From Coturnix japonica (lineage: Eukaryota; Chordata; Aves; Galliformes; Phasianidae): DNA of 64,000 nucleotides. Positions 1-14,100 of this stretch are shown here, piece by piece. The position numbers and the translations under genes were made by a program. The stretch covers positions 31,186,539-31,250,538 of the forward strand of contig NC_029519.1 of the NCBI RefSeq assembly GCF_001577835.2. Reading direction: 5' to 3'. The first letter of the stretch is position 1. Every line of letters begins with the position of its first letter. The notes under the pieces were generated by a model. The model had not been told where the DNA came from. It ran no database searches and saw only the letters and a program-made list of their open reading frames with translations.

Positions 1-3000
1 TCTAACTGCTGCAGTTGGGGCTACCTTAGCAGTTGATTAGTCCTTACAACCAAGGATGGGCTGCAGTCAGGTCTTATGCACCTGTGAGCTCCTCAGAATC
101 ACTGCTTCTCTCTCAGACATTTACACATTTTTTTCAGAGAATTTACCAGATGTCCCTTAGTTCTTTTTTTCCTTTTCTTTTCTTTCTTGCTTATTTTTTA
201 TTTAAACAACAATTCTTGTTTCACAGCCAAGAAGAAAAAATCAAAAGCATTAATTACTAGTTCTACACACACAGTTTAAATGGTGAGCTGCAGTGCCATG
301 TCCATCCCTCCAGCAAGTAGATGATGTTGGTAGGGATCTATGCTGAGTTTGGACACTCAGCACAGGAGCCCAGCTTTTGGTGGTTCTTGAGTCAAATGAG
401 TCTACATTAATCAGAATAAGTGTGAAAGACATGCAGTACTACCTCAGATGTGGCAAATATCTTCATGTACCAGTAGATGGTGATCCTACCATTAGCAGCC
501 AGCATTACGCAGGGATACCTCAAATAGCATCTCTTTCCCTCCCTGCTCTGTAACAAGGTGAACCCAGCCCATGTTCCGACCCAGGTCCTGGCAGAGGCAG
601 GGTGTTTCTTTAGCAACACAAAGGCTTGCTCAGTAGCACTAGTCACTTGGAAACTGCTCACTTAACCTCAGTTTTGTGACTCAAAAAATGCTCTATTAAT
701 TCATCTGTTCACCAGTAGCCATTTTACTAATTTTGTGGTTGACCTCGATGGTCTGGCTTAAATGAAAAGGGAGAACCCTATTTAGCACTTCCCTAAGGCT
801 GACCTACAGCAGCCCATCATTTGATATGAGAAGGTGTGAGCTAAAAGGGAAAAAGTGAGAGGCTGTCAGAGTAGAGTCTGTTTTTCAACATTTCCTTTAC
901 TACAATTACAAGGCCAACCTTACTTTACTTAGCCATTACCAGACCAAGCTGAGCTGAGCTAATGCTGAACAGCTGGTGTTTCAGACAATTCCTTCCTGCT
1001 CTTTCTACTACATTTTTGTTTTCTAAGCCACCTTTTGCATACCACGTAGTAGTTTCACTGCTTCCCTTCTCACTTTGCAAAAAAGATCAGCTGCTGAACC
1101 ATGGCAGGAAACAAACCATGCCAGGTTTGCTACAGGGTACTATCCAGGTAGCAGACAGAGCCAGTTAGAGAATGGCAATTTAAAGATGTGCAGATATGCT
1201 TGCTGAAAATATGTACATATGTAGAATCCTGAGCACAGGATAGAGGTTAAAGGAGACTGGTCAGGAATAGAGCAAAAGGCATCCTAGGACCAGGAAATCC
1301 AAAGACTTATGGTTGCAATAGCCAGAAATTGCCTTACAGATCCACACTTGTGCTTAATCATTTAAGACAAGATTTTAAAGATTTGTGGGTTTTTTGTTTG
1401 GCTGGTTTTGTTTTGCCTGTTTACATAGTTGTGTGAACAGTCAGTCAGGGCAAGCTGGTTGATCAATTCAGGAAGACAGGACAAAGCTATGCCACAACAT
1501 ACTTCTGCTTGGTGTGTGTCTATGCATGTTTTCCTGAAGTCAGCTGGGGACTGGAGCCTCTGAGTTACTGTACTGTAAAAAGAGCATCACTCATATCAAC
1601 TGCTTTCCTACTATCCAAGGGTTCTACCAGGATTTTAAGCAGCATTTTTTAAGGATAAATTAAGGACAAGCAGTTTTAAGTCAAACACCATTAGAAACTC
1701 TGTGTTTCCAGTTCCTGGCAAAGAGCAAACTCCTGGCAATACATGTATTTATACTATGTATATTTGATGGAACATCTTCTAAAAAGTTCTTGAAGCCTCT
1801 TTTGAGAGTGATGAAGGAATCTCCAGAAAAAGGAGACCTTTTCAAATGACATAAGCCACCATTTTAATTTTTTATTGGGACTGATAACTGAAGCTGTGAG
1901 CCATAATGGAGTCTTCCAAAAGGCTGCAGTCCTTGTCTTTCTATTCTGGATGTATGCTCTTCCAGCACTGTGCTCCTTAAGTTGTGAACATCTTCATAGG
2001 CATGACATTGCTAAAACTACCTACGCTTCCTTTGGTTACATCAGTGAATGCTTTGCAGAATCATTCAGTCATACTCATGCCAAGATGCCACAAGAACAGC
2101 TCAAGCTCTCAGCAGCTGCAGTGATAATATGAAGAATGAAATCTTATTATGAACAAAATCCAATGAATAGTTTCCAAATGCTTCTTCCTCTTTTTAATGG
2201 TCTGTTACTATCTGAAGGGAGCTAATGCCTCCTACCCCATTTTAACAGGCTTTGCTCAGCATGTAGGTTCTCAATTCACTCTGGGTTCTGCCCTGCTGGC
2301 ACAGAGGGAGGGCTTACGTACACTTAATTTCCTGTCTGATTCCTATCGAAGCATTGCTGCTGTTCTTGCTAAAATATTTTAAGGGCTTTGGTAGCTTCTA
2401 TAGGAGAAACTTTGTTTTCCCTTCTCCCTAAGAAAATGAGCCTTAGTACATAAAATGAGATGAGGTACCCTGGAATGAGTAAGATCCTAACTTGCTCACC
2501 CAAGCAATACTGCATGCTAAATATACTTAAATAATATCTTTCTAGGAAAATCTAAAAAGGTATTTGCCAGAATAAGGGAATATCGATAGTTCCATGCTTT
2601 CTACTTTTCAGGGTGGGCAGTTTATCAACAGGTATTCAGCCCAACATTAGCTTCTGCAGCGTGAATTGTTGCTGTGCTCCACTATAATCTTGACCTCTAC
2701 CATTCAGCTCATTTCTGCTTAGCACTCAGTGCAACGCAGATGTTGGGGCACTAGAGTACGTGTATCATTTTACTCACTTTTCAACAGCATGTGGAAGTAA
2801 CAATGGTTTGAACAGGATCTAGAAAACACATCCTTACAAACCTGCAGGAAAAGAGACAATGTGCAGGCACTCTTCAGCCAAAAACTTCTGTGCCAGTATT
2901 TAAATAATACGTCAGTGCAGGACAAAAGTTCCCACCTGCTGGTATTTCATGTTATTCTATTGCTATAACCATGAATGCTTTTCTCCTGAAACAGAATTAA

Positions 3001-3450
3001 CATTCCCTTTCCAATAGACATTCTACAATGCAACTTCCAAGCAGAAGAAAAGTTCTGGCATGTGTAAGAAGCTCAAAATAACTCAAGCTGGGAAGTTAAA
3101 TATTTCCTTAATTAAGCAGTGGGAATGATAATTCATTGAGCTAATTTCTCCTAACTAGCTTTCGGATATAATTACGTTTACTTTCCTCTAAGTAGCTTAA
3201 AAAAATAAAAATCAGAACTCTGCACATTGTTTTCCTACGTGGCAAGTGACTGTAAACAATGATTTTACGTTCAGTGAATTACTAGTCAAGACCATTTGAC
3301 TAGGCCACCAAGGTATAGCTTACTGGAGGCTATTTCTTCATTACTGTTTCTGAGAAGTAGCCTCTTTTCCTTTCCTGTAGTTTAAGTATCAAATCATACG
3401 TTCACCTGAGTTGAATGTAGATGTTGTACTTTGTTGTACCGTTTATTTGG
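1..3450. other. Intergenic, no gene seen
   Basis: I read both strands and found only short chance ORFs (up to 85 codons) with no recognisable domain, no plausible chain of exons and no known repeat. The stretch around 3080-3300 is AT-rich and free of repeats, with several TAAT and AATTA cores of the kind homeodomain proteins bind. That alone does not show function. Confidence 0.6.
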
Positions 3451-3535
3451 CAGTATGGGTGGTAGGTGATCAGTTGAACTGGACGATCTTAGAGGTCTTT
3501 CACAACCTTAATGATTCTATGATTCTATTCTATGT
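3451..3535 (+). mobile_element. CR1 LINE, 3' end fragment
   Basis: The segment reads like the end of an avian CR1 element. A GGTGGT-type stretch is followed by a 'gaactggacgatctta' block, then a 'gaggtctttcacaacct' block, and it finishes with ATTCTATG-type repeats (two near-perfect units at about 3512-3533). CR1 elements are chicken-repeat-1 non-LTR retrotransposons. They are almost always cut short at the 5' end and end in this 8-bp tandem repeat. This copy keeps only the 3' UTR, no coding part, and differs from the usual consensus at many sites, so it is fairly old. Confidence 0.8.
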
Positions 3536-6392
3536 TCACCTTTCCAGTGACAAAATATATATAATATTAAAATAATTTATTAGGTTGCCTTTTTTGACTT
3601 AAAACATAAGTCAATCACAATTTGTACTCTTTAGCACAGAGAAGAATGCAAAATTAAATGTTAAATGAGAGCATATATGTTATGCAATTCCCTTCAGGTC
3701 ACAGACTTCAAAACTAATTATTTTCACAATGCTTTTTCTCCTCCTGGTAGCCTGAAATGACACTCTTGGTTCATAACCAGGATTTTCAAGCAAGCAAATA
3801 GATTGCAGGGTTATGAAGTAAGTAGATCTTTTGTATTCCTGAATCACTTTTAATCCCTACAGTTAATAAGAATTAGAGATTCTTCAACGAGTGTAACAAA
3901 ATCTCTGTAGTCTGCAAATGGTTATCCATTCCTATCTCATCCTCTGTTCTAAGAAATATTAGTGCAAAATCTATGGAAGAAAAAAGTAAAATCCAGAATC
4001 TGCAGATGACAGCCATTCTTAAGTGCTTATATTAGGATGACTGATTTATAGTAAGTGGTTCTGAAAGAAGGAGAAAAGGAAAACAGGCTTTTGTAAGAGC
4101 CTTCAGGTATCTGAATTATCTTCATGAAGAACAGAAAGCTCATATTTGTCTTTCAAATAGTCTGTGAAAATAAATGCATAAACTGTAACAATTCAAAATA
4201 CATAGTATGCACATAATCCAATAATTCTAAAGAAGCCTAGTAAAATTTAAAATGTTTATAAATCTTACTTTTATATGCAATATACTAAATGCATATTTGT
4301 ATATAATTTGTATAAACAAAAATGGTCTCAAGAAAAGTCCTCGCCTGTTTTGGAAAACATACCTATTAAAAGAATGGAACTCAACAGCCATTCCTATTCC
4401 ATCTGAGACAGCAGAGACTTCTACAACACACTGCTTTGAACATCTTCAGTGCTGGAGAAAGAGTTACAAAACTCAAAGGGATTTTGTTCTTTCTTTGTGT
4501 GTGTCTCATAAGCTTACAGAATAAAAATCCTGAAGCCTGGGAGAACACATAAGGCTTCTTCATAAACGCACATCAACTCCTTAAAATCATAGAGGGTTGT
4601 ATAAGCTGAATAAAATCCAATTCCTCTGAAAATTCAGGTTTAGGAACTTCAGTAAAGAGCAATCAGTGCTCCTCTGAGGACTTTTTTATTTGTGCAGCAG
4701 AATGTTGCTAACTGCAGCTCTGGTTCTGCAAAACAATTAAATGTGTGCTTAAACCACTATCTGCACATGTGCTTCGCTGAAGCACAGTGTCAGGGAGTTT
4801 TCAGGTCCACTGCCCAGTAGATTGATGGTTTTAAAATATTCCATGAGAACTACAGAAAATAACATTCCTCCAAGCAGACCAAAAAAAAGAGGAAGATGTT
4901 TTCTTTGTTTTGCTAGGCAGGAAGGAAAACGAGAGTAGAAAGGCAGTAAGAACTGGGGCTGCTGGACTTGGATGGTGTGTCACAGCTGTGGGCCTGTTTT
5001 CTGTGTTAGCAGTGATTACAAATGACTTGCTGAAAGAAGAGTGGCTGCTGCTAAACAGTGGAGCAAATATAATTCAGGCATTTTCTTCACTTTTCATTAG
5101 CACAATACTGAATTCACACTGGAATGGGAAAGATCAACAAGCATGACAATAAGGGTCAAATATGAGTTGAAGAGGAAGTACGTCACTCTGCCATGGCTTG
5201 TAATTACTCTATAGGACATGCACCACATCCAGACCTTGGTTGCTGTCTAGCTTTGTCCAGCCAATCTTCAAGCTCAACAGGCAGTGAATGAATCATCCCC
5301 ACTCCTGCTGATCAGCTGGCACTGCAGGAGGAGGGTACTTGGTACCATCTTCAGCTCCATGCACCAGGTCCATAAAGAGTTGCCTTAGTTGATTTTTATT
5401 ACTCTGAAATCACAGAGCAATTTTAATATATATGCACACTAGTTTATACCAGCCTGCCTAGAATCTTTGCATGGCTACAGGATCTGCAAGTGCTGATCCT
5501 TTTCAGCACAGCAAACTAACACAGGTTCAGGTAGTAAGGCATCCCTGCACTATCATCTTCTCTTTCTCTGGATATCAACATTCATTCCACTGTTGTTTGA
5601 AAAATGGGGAGCTGGACAAGTAGTAGAAAAGGGGACTTCAAAACAAGTGTTTTTTCTTTTTTTTAATTGAGTACAAGGTCTGCATAGTTATTTCAGAAGT
5701 ACTGAGAGATATGGAGTCTTTCCTCATGTCATATATATATATATATATACATACACACACACACACAGAGAGACAAAACTAATATACAGATTAGCCTGGT
5801 ATACAGGGAAATATTACAAGAATAAATATTACAAGAGAAAAAAATAAAAAGAAATACTGCTAGAACATTGTTTAGGAATGCACTAATTCACTGTCCTAGA
5901 AAATTTAGTTCAATAACAAAGACAATTTTTTCTGTCTCTGCCTTTTATCCACAGTGAGTAGAAATATATAACTTTGTCTAGTTTCATTATGTGATGTAAT
6001 CACTCTCCCTTTCATACACAGAGGTGTGCACCAGCAGAATGTCACATTAATCTCTAGAACTACCACTAACTTCAGGAAAAAAAGGATGGAGCAGGCATTT
6101 ATGATTTTTTGCATTTATGCATAAATAGATTAATACCTGATTTCTAGGATTTAGATTTGCAGCACTGGAGACTGTTCCAGTGTTAGAGAACAACATTCTC
6201 ACTCCATGAATCTAAAAACATCTTATAAAATGCAGAGATTAAGTTACTGTCACTCTTTAGCAGATAGACAATGAGCCCTAGGATAGTTTGAACTTATTTA
6301 CCTGAGTTAATAATCACACAGTAATAGAGATAGAGATTTGGAATACACGCTTTTTCCAAGTAGTCAATGATGCATTAGATAATAAAACCACA
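3536..6392. other. Intergenic, no gene seen
   Basis: No convincing exon on either strand. The stretch holds short chance ORFs, for example 4252-4524 (+) and 5905-6114 (-), with biased low-complexity composition and no domain. A microsatellite at 5731-5773 is listed separately. Confidence 0.6.
5731..5773. repeat. (AT)n(AC)n(AG)n microsatellite
   Basis: An uninterrupted AT dinucleotide run passes directly into AC and then a short AG run. Compound dinucleotide arrays like this are common in vertebrates and probably vary in length between individuals. Confidence 0.95.
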
Positions 6393-6732
6393 TGTAATGC
6401 TGTAATGTGATGGGAAGTACAGCAATAATAGAAGCGACATAATCCCAGGCTGCAGTAAATAAAAACAAGACCAAACATAGCAACCATAGATTCAAAAACA
6501 AAGGAAAGAAAAAACTGCACACCTTTAGAAAATCTCTGGTAGGCAGGGATCTCCAGCAAGAAATTCTGGAGAAATCCAACCCTTAAATGAGGTCTGGGAA
6601 GGGGTGGATCCTGGCTCCCCTGTTTCTGATCACTCAGCAGCATTGCATGCACCTGAGCACCCCTGGGTTGTCCCTGCTTTCCACCAGGCGCTCTATCAAT
6701 GGTTCAGGCCGTGACTTAGCATTTCTGCTACA
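6393..6732 (-). mobile_element. Solo LTR, avian ERV family (copy 1)
   Basis: This is a fossil, non-coding LTR of an endogenous retrovirus. It starts TG and ends CA and matches the copies at 36397 and, less closely, at 10859 and 54377. Shared blocks include 'ggatctccagca', 'cttaaatgaggtc', 'gcatgcacctgag' and 'ggttcaggc'. Flanking 5-mers are ccaca on the left and ccaga on the right, a probable slightly decayed target-site duplication; a start at 6401 is also possible. The 5-bp duplication size suits ERV-L or ERV3-like elements, but I cannot name the family. Minus orientation is preferred because a TATA-like CATTTAAG lies mid-element on that strand. No gag, pol or env remains next to it, so it is a solo LTR left by recombination. 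Confidence 0.7.
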
Positions 6733-9700
6733 CCAGAATAGAACAAATGTGAGTTCAAAGAATTAAGTACTGGTATTTGAAGATAACTTCAAATTATAGC
6801 ACAAAAGCACAGATAGGTATAAAATAACGAACTACTCTTTTCCTTCTCACAAGCAGTTTTAAGACAGGTTTTTCATTCCTACTTCTTGTTTACAGACCAA
6901 ATTGTATTTCTTGTTGTAAAGCAAGAGTATTCAAGGCAGGATTTTTTCAAGGCAGGATTTTTTTTTAAATTTTTATTTATTTATTTATTTTTGCATTATT
7001 CTGTTTCATACCCTTAGTCTTGAAGCACTAGTGGTGTCAAACCACATTTCATCAGCATTATCCAGTGTTTTCTAAATTACCATTTGTTTTCTTTCTTCCT
7101 CCTTTCTCTTTGCTATGCTGTTAGCTCTGTGAGCTACATCCTGCTTCCAGCTCCATTTTTGTAGTTCTGCAGCTGTCTGCTGGAGTCACTGCTACAAATT
7201 CATTTGTGCTGCTTGTCCATATTTGGTTATAAACAACACTGCAAAATCTTAAATGAATATTTTGAGTTCTCCATGGGCTTCAGCCCAGGTCGTAGCACTG
7301 TATTAGAGGCATCTGTTGTCTCTAGCTCATGCCAGTTGTATGCCACTGGTCTACTATAAGCCTATGTGGAAGGAAAGGCTGAACATCATTGAAACTGGAA
7401 AGTATGTTTCAAGCTGCTTAAAAACAGCATTGCTAAACGTTGACAAAATTGTCATAAAAATCTTTCCTTCATTCTTTCTCATAGGGGTAATAATGGCAAT
7501 TTTGCTTCTTGCCTCAGCTGCCACTGAGCCATTTCAAAGCTCTGACATACTGTTGCAATTTGTATGAACAGTTCTGTCAGCAGCCAAGAACATGGGAACA
7601 CCAGAGATTTCCAGTGACTTCCAGGCTTGAAGCTGCAGTGACAGAAGAACCAACAAACTGTCCATCAGGATGGCTCCTTACAGGGTATGTTTCTAGTTAC
7701 TGAAGACACCCTAGAAAAAAAATAGTTTTTCTCTTTCCTGCCCACCTCCATTAGATCATAGCATTGCTGAAATGTCTTGTGTACATGAAGTCACGATATG
7801 TTTTCTCACAGTATTTACTCCTGGGCTCTGTTTTTTCCATGCTGATTGGCAGATCCACTCTCCCTTTTGCTTAAATCAGAAAATTCCTGTTGTGCTTAAA
7901 ACCTGCAAAGAGCTTCCAAAGCATTTCTGTCAGTTCACCACCTCCAGCTGTACCATGAATCTCAGAAATCCTGACCTGGCAGGAGGGAGGGATGTCTCTC
8001 ATCCATTACATGAGCCTTCATTTGACAGAAAGATGCTGAGTAAAAGACTGTTCATGCCTTATCACAAGCTGGGACTGTTGAAAAGATGATCTTGTAGAGT
8101 CTTCATCCTTTTATCTGTCCATCATGCTGAAGAAGCACATACAGAGATCTCAGCACTGACTTATGGCCAGAGTCTGCTCCTTCATCTTCAAAAGGAAAGA
8201 AATAAGGATTATGAGAAAGTTGCCAACTCTGTCATGCTGCCCTGCCCTTGGATGACCTCATGTGGGTCTTTCCTCTCATTGCAGCCCATCTGCCTAGAGG
8301 AAATGAGACCAGATCTCAGATATTTCATCTTCACATTGGCTCAACAGGATGGAAGAGGCCTTGCCAGTATTAAACTTTTAGAACAACGATTTAATTAGAG
8401 ACCTTGCCCATTTAACAGTTCACTATTCCATAGTTCAACAGGCCTACACTTAACCATCAGAAGGAAAAAGAAAAAAATAACACTGAAAGGAAACTCCATC
8501 CATCCTCAATACCAATCAAATCATTGATGTTTCCCCTCAACCACTTCTACTTTCATTTAAGTGAACTAATATATTGGCAGTGCCCTTTCACTTTTACAGA
8601 AGGGACGCTTGCAGTTGGGAGGACTTCAAATCCTAGCTAACTGGAATCTGAGTCTCAGATCTGATAGCTTCCTGTTATTTTCTTGTTAGGTTCAGTACTT
8701 CAGTACTTCATTGTAATTTCTGTTTACTCACTTGTTTTTCAATTGAAAGCTGGGTACTTTATTGCAGAAGATGGTGAACTCCCCAGTTCAAGCATACAGG
8801 AGTTTAACTCACTGTGCTTCTGAATGCTGAGAGAAGGTAGTGCTACAAAAGAATTATACAGTTATTACTAAATCCTGAAAAGTTTCAGGCATTTTTATAA
8901 GCCATATTTTTCTCATTTCAAAATTAAGGCATATAATTCGCTTTCATTTTGCCATACTTGACTGTGTTTCTGATGGTGTTTGAACATGTTTAAAATCTTT
9001 CCCCAGCTGCCCTTTCCAAATATAAACTTTTTGCTGTTCTTTTTCTTTCCCCACTGTAAATCTTACTGTTTGGTTGTTCATATGTCTTACTCTGACTAAA
9101 ACATCCTTAGCAGTAGCTTCCTCAGACAGTTAAATTTTATTTAAAGACACTGAGACATAAGATATGAAAATAATCTGAATCCACTGACTCTAATTAACAT
9201 ATGGTGATCTTAAGAAAATCTTGTTCCTGTCATGTTTTATTGTGATATTAAAGACATTTACCTCTCCCTTGTTAAGACTAAACAGAAAAGATATTCTGTT
9301 TTACCATGCTGGGTACTTAATCTAGTCTAAATACCAAGCTACAATAATTAATCGAAACTGCTACAGAAACACATATTACCTGTTGATTTCAGGCATAAGC
9401 TACATTGTCTCTGATTCACTTAGTATGAGACAGTTCCATCTCAACCCAAAGACATTTCCTCATTGTGCAAAACTGATCTGTTCTTTCAACTAAGAATTAT
9501 ACATATTCTTTGTATGATCTTCTGCATGTGTACAGAATCCTTCTAAATACCAGGGCTTCTGTGGGAAGAGAATGAGAAATGTTCTCTGTACCAGGACTAA
9601 TGCTGCTCCACTCCTGCATTAAGACCTGCTGTAGGAAGTGCTTCTGCCAGGAAGAGCAGATAAACTGGAATATTTCCAGGAACTCTGGCAGGTCAGTATT

Positions 9701-10858
9701 ATTTTAAGATGTTGTATACAGCAGGTTATCAGTATATATCACATTTATACCACCATTATTCATTAATCTTTGACCTGCGTTTTCCTTTGGCTATTGTTAT
9801 TAGGAAATTTATTGTCTTTTGTTTATTTATTTTACTTTCATGGAGGGAGGATTCAGCTGAGAAACTGTTAGCCAAAAAGGAATGTAAATCATTAATATTC
9901 TCAATAAAATGAAGATGCAGACCCTCCTGGAAATAATGCTGGCTTTGCACAGAATTAGCTGGGGAAATTATGAGGTTAAACATCTTGCCTGGAAAAAACT
10001 GGAATTAATCAGAACAGAAATCTCACCACCATCTCAACCAGTGCTTGGCTTTATTCCTGTTTTTAGTCACCTGTGTGGTATGAATCATTAACCAGGCTTT
10101 CACCCACATGTGCAGTGCTACAGTCTTTCAAAAGAGCATAATTAGCATGGAAAGAAAGTTCTCTTGCCTTTACTTTTATGGCATGCAAACAAGTCTTGGA
10201 ATGAAGCCAGACTGCCTCAATGAGAAAATATCCTCATCTGCAGAAATGAGGGGAAAGTCAGAAGGGACTGTATGAATAGATATTTTCCTCTTATCCTAAC
10301 AACTGAATCAATCAGTCCTAGCATATTCTCTTCCAGCTTACATTTCAGACACCTATCTTCAAGTCTGTGTTTCATTACTGATTTTTTTTTTTAATCTTGT
10401 GATGTCACTGACAATTTGCTTTCCTTGTATTTACCTCTGTTTACTTTAACTCCTCTTCTTGCCAGTTGATTTCCTACCTTACTTTTCTCTTTCTTGTGTG
10501 TCCTTATTACAGCTTTTATACTTAACGAACATTATTATCATGTTATAGACCCCCTGGTAATAGGGATTTGAATCTCTTCAGAAAGAGACCGAATAACCAG
10601 TTTTAGCAAAGTGGAACAAACTTGCTTTTGTTACCATGCTTCTCTAGCTTTCCTTGAGGGAAAATTTCAAGCAGTGCAGTACAGATATTGTGGTTGCTCT
10701 TTCCATCAATGAGACAAATCTGCTGAGGCAGCACTCTTGCAGAGGTCTCAGTCTGAGCCTTTAATACCACTGATGCCAAAAGCATGTACCAATACCAGCC
10801 TGAAAAGCCTTCCAAAAAGCTTTAGTTTGATAGGAGACCATCTCCCTCCCTGGATGAC
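6733..10858. other. Intergenic, no gene seen
   Basis: No exon or internal retroviral sequence is visible between the two LTR copies that flank this stretch. It contains a 16-bp tandem duplication at 6931-6962 (unit 'tcaaggcaggattttt') followed by a T-rich and (TTTA)n tract to about 6992. A short 'cagtactt' duplication lies near 8693-8708. The ORFs at 7316-7567 and 7772-8089 (+) have no recognisable domain and no supporting splice structure. Confidence 0.55.
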
Positions 10859-11161
10859 TGCAATGTGGAATAATACAAAGATGGTAACAGATATTCAAAA
10901 GGTTATTTATAGGGAAGAACTCACCAATATGGATGCCTTTGCTGGGAAATACTGAGGCAATCTCCACTGGGGAACAATCTCCAAGAGATACTACCTTAGC
11001 TGTGGTCAGCCTTTAAATGAGGTCCAGAAGAGGTGGAGTCAAGCTCCATCCCTTCCAGGAGCACAGCTAAATTACTCTCAGCTGTGCTCCCACAGCTGAC
11101 CCAACACTTGCTTCAGCTGATTAATCAGAGGTTCAGGCTGCGATCACCAATTTCCCATACA
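10859..11161 (-). mobile_element. Solo LTR with perfect 5-bp TSD (copy 2)
   Basis: This non-coding fossil LTR begins TG and ends CA. It is flanked on both sides by the identical 5-mer atgac (10854-10858 and 11162-11166), which fixes both ends. It shares the 'tttaaatgaggtc' block and the 'aggttcaggctg' terminal block with copies 1, 3 and 4, but the middle differs more, so it belongs to a related subfamily. On the minus strand it has a TATA-like CTATAAATA around 10909, which supports minus orientation. No internal retroviral genes flank it. The intact duplication shows that it inserted on its own and is not the partner of the LTR at 6393. Confidence 0.8.
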
Positions 11162-11166
11162 ATGAC

Positions 11167-14100
11167 AAATCTTATATCCAAGTATTTCTACACTAAACTG
11201 TTGTTGCCTTAACTCAAACTACAAAAATGTACACAGGTGTTCTGGAAAGCACTATTTAAAATCTAATTAATGTCATAGAGTCCTTTGCTCTGATGTGAAC
11301 TAGTCAACTGTGAAAATGCATCCTTGCTGTTAGCTCTTTCTGACAGGTGTCACATTTGCTTGGCTAGAGTGGCACAAAGGTTTGTAGAATTGTTGAGAAG
11401 ATGTTAAATTTATGAAGAATAGGAGAGAAGCAAATAACAATAATGCACTTTTTTTTTTAAAAATAAATAATCATATTTCAAATCTGTAGTGACTCTTTTT
11501 TCAACCCCCATTTTTAAGTTAAATATAATCCAACTTCTTGGTTGGAAAAGCTTTCTGAACAGCTATTATAGCTCACAATAACTGTATGAATTATAAAATA
11601 GTAGCTACAGTATTATTTATCACGTGCATTTTAAGGCTCTAGCCATTCATCTCGGAGGATGCTGAATTTAAAACTTCAAAGGATGGCTGGAATCCATTGT
11701 GTTACAAAATTACATTTAACAATAGAATAGCATACCTATCAACTGCACACTTTTCTGTTACTCATTACTAAGTTTTCCTTTAACAGTTGTAAAAACTGGC
11801 AGGTGCAGATTGTTCATTTAACAGTGGGCAAGCGTCACATGCATCACAAACACATGGTTAGGTTTTTCTTGGCAGATGAGTTTAAAATCATTTCTGGTTT
11901 TACAGAGAGTGTATCTGACCATAAAGAAAAGAGCTTTACAAAATAAAAATCACTTGAAACATGTATTGAATCTGTTAAATATCTTAAAGTTCAATAATAG
12001 ATAAGAAGATGGGAAGATGTAATATCTGCACCCACTAGTTAAGGACAATAACTGTCTAAGAACTTCTGTTTTCTCTTGTAGGGCTACATCACAAAATCTG
12101 CAATATCATTGCACGAAAGGGGCTGAAAATTTTGCAGTTGCCTGGCATGACCATCTTGGTAGACCCAGGAACTCCTTTCTCCATCTTAGATTTCACTGAG
12201 TGTAAAACATGAAGCAGAGCTTATTCCAAGCAAAATGCTGCAGCACATTATCCACTCCAGCTTTTAACATATACACATACACACTCATTATTTCAATAAC
12301 CTCTCTCCCTTATTCGCTTTTGTATCTGGATTTCTTTTTGTTCCCCTAAACATAGAATCTGGAGATCTGAATTTCTAACTTCATACTTTTCATCTTCTCT
12401 CACCCATATTGAGGATTCTGTTAAATTCTAATTTTTCTTTAGGATCACTTAAATGTGCCATCTTCCCCTTTCCAAGCCCCTAGAAGTATTGACTATTGCA
12501 GTCCTTGTCAAGGGTTCTGAGCAGTTTCTCTATAGCCACAACTTTGTCCCTCTTCTATCCCCCTTTTCCTTCCTTTTCTATGTCCTTCTTCCTACCTCTT
12601 TACATTTATGTGACTCTGCTCTACATTTTGTCACAAGAGAAATCCTTACAGGGATTACTTCTACTGTTAAGCAGAAAGCCATCCAGTGGGTGAAGCTTTC
12701 ATTAAAATCAGTCCTATTTTTGGCAGCTCTATTGTGTGGATACACTTGCAGAGAGATCAAATGGTGGTATTTAGACTGGAGTAAAATTTGCTATGGATAT
12801 CTATCCTAAGCATTAATAGTGGTTGTCCTATGTAAATTAAAGACACTTTGAATACAGAGCCCTGTTGTTAGTCAAGAGACTTTCTGAAAAGTTAGAAAAT
12901 AATCTAAATGTTTTGTGAGTACCTGAAAAAATAACGAATTTATATTCTCAGATCATGGGATACACTGTAAGTGGTAATTTTGGAGATTCCTGCCATATTT
13001 ATTATTCCAGGATATTAGATGATCTTGGCTGTACCCAGTTCATGAAGGTATCACAAATAATACACATTAATTTTTGTTTCTGCCTAGCAGCAGGACTTTC
13101 AGTAGACTACTATATTAATTTTTATCTTTTGGTGACACTGATTTCCTTTCATGGAGCATATTTCCAATGTAACAGAAAATATAAAACTGCCTAATAACAG
13201 CACAGGAAAAACTCTCTGGGCTGACAAAGGAGCATTGCAGCAGCTGACCATGTGATCCTCATTTTTTTGCTGTAACTGAGGAAATTCATCATGATGACAG
13301 ACACACTTGAGAGAAGAGCCATAGTTTCTCTCCCAGTCACGTATCCATGGAGCATGTATCAGACACAAAGCTCCCCCAGCCCTCTTCCATACAAATGTAT
13401 GGTTATTATCTGGCGTTCAAAGCATAGGAAGCCAAACAGACTGTGTATCTGACAGCATACATACTATTATCTTTCTTCTGCTTTCTGTTCTGGATGAACA
13501 CTCTGAATTGGTTTATTCTAAAGCAAAATGTTTTCACTAGCAACTGATGTGTTTCCTCCAGTGATATTTGACAAAGAGAAATGCTTCAGGCTTTGCATGG
13601 ATGCATTTTCCCAGTTCTGGAAATGGTTCAATATTTTATTATTCTGAGGAATGCCTTTATGCTCCTTAGCAAGTACTGACCAATCTATTATTCCACCTTC
13701 TCTAAAGATATTCAGTCACTCACAAGCCTACCTCTTATTTACATTAGAAGCACTGCATCTCCTGAGTTAAATACACAAATACTTTAGGAAATGAAATAAT
13801 TCAATATTGTGTTCTGACAGTGTTTTGTAGTCAAAGCCTTAAAAATGTGAGCAAAGTGAGTCAGGAGATGGAAGGAAGGAAATAAGGAATAGGAGACCTC
13901 ATGAGTACATATAAAACACAAGTGCTTCAAATCTTCATTCATTACACAATGCAAAAATAAAAGGTGAGCCAATAAAGGTGATAAGAACAGTGAGTTAAAC
14001 TTGATAGAAAGAAACACTTCCCTCTAATATATGTGGCTGAAGAGTAGCTCTCTCCGCTACAGGAAAGCCAGGCATTGGAGACCTTTCAGAGACTACAAAG

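Noticed and set aside
6393-11161. Copies 1 and 2 as the two LTRs of one full provirus about 4.8 kb long
   Set aside because: The 10859 copy has its own perfect atgac duplication on both sides, the two LTRs belong to different subfamilies, and no retroviral coding sequence lies between them.
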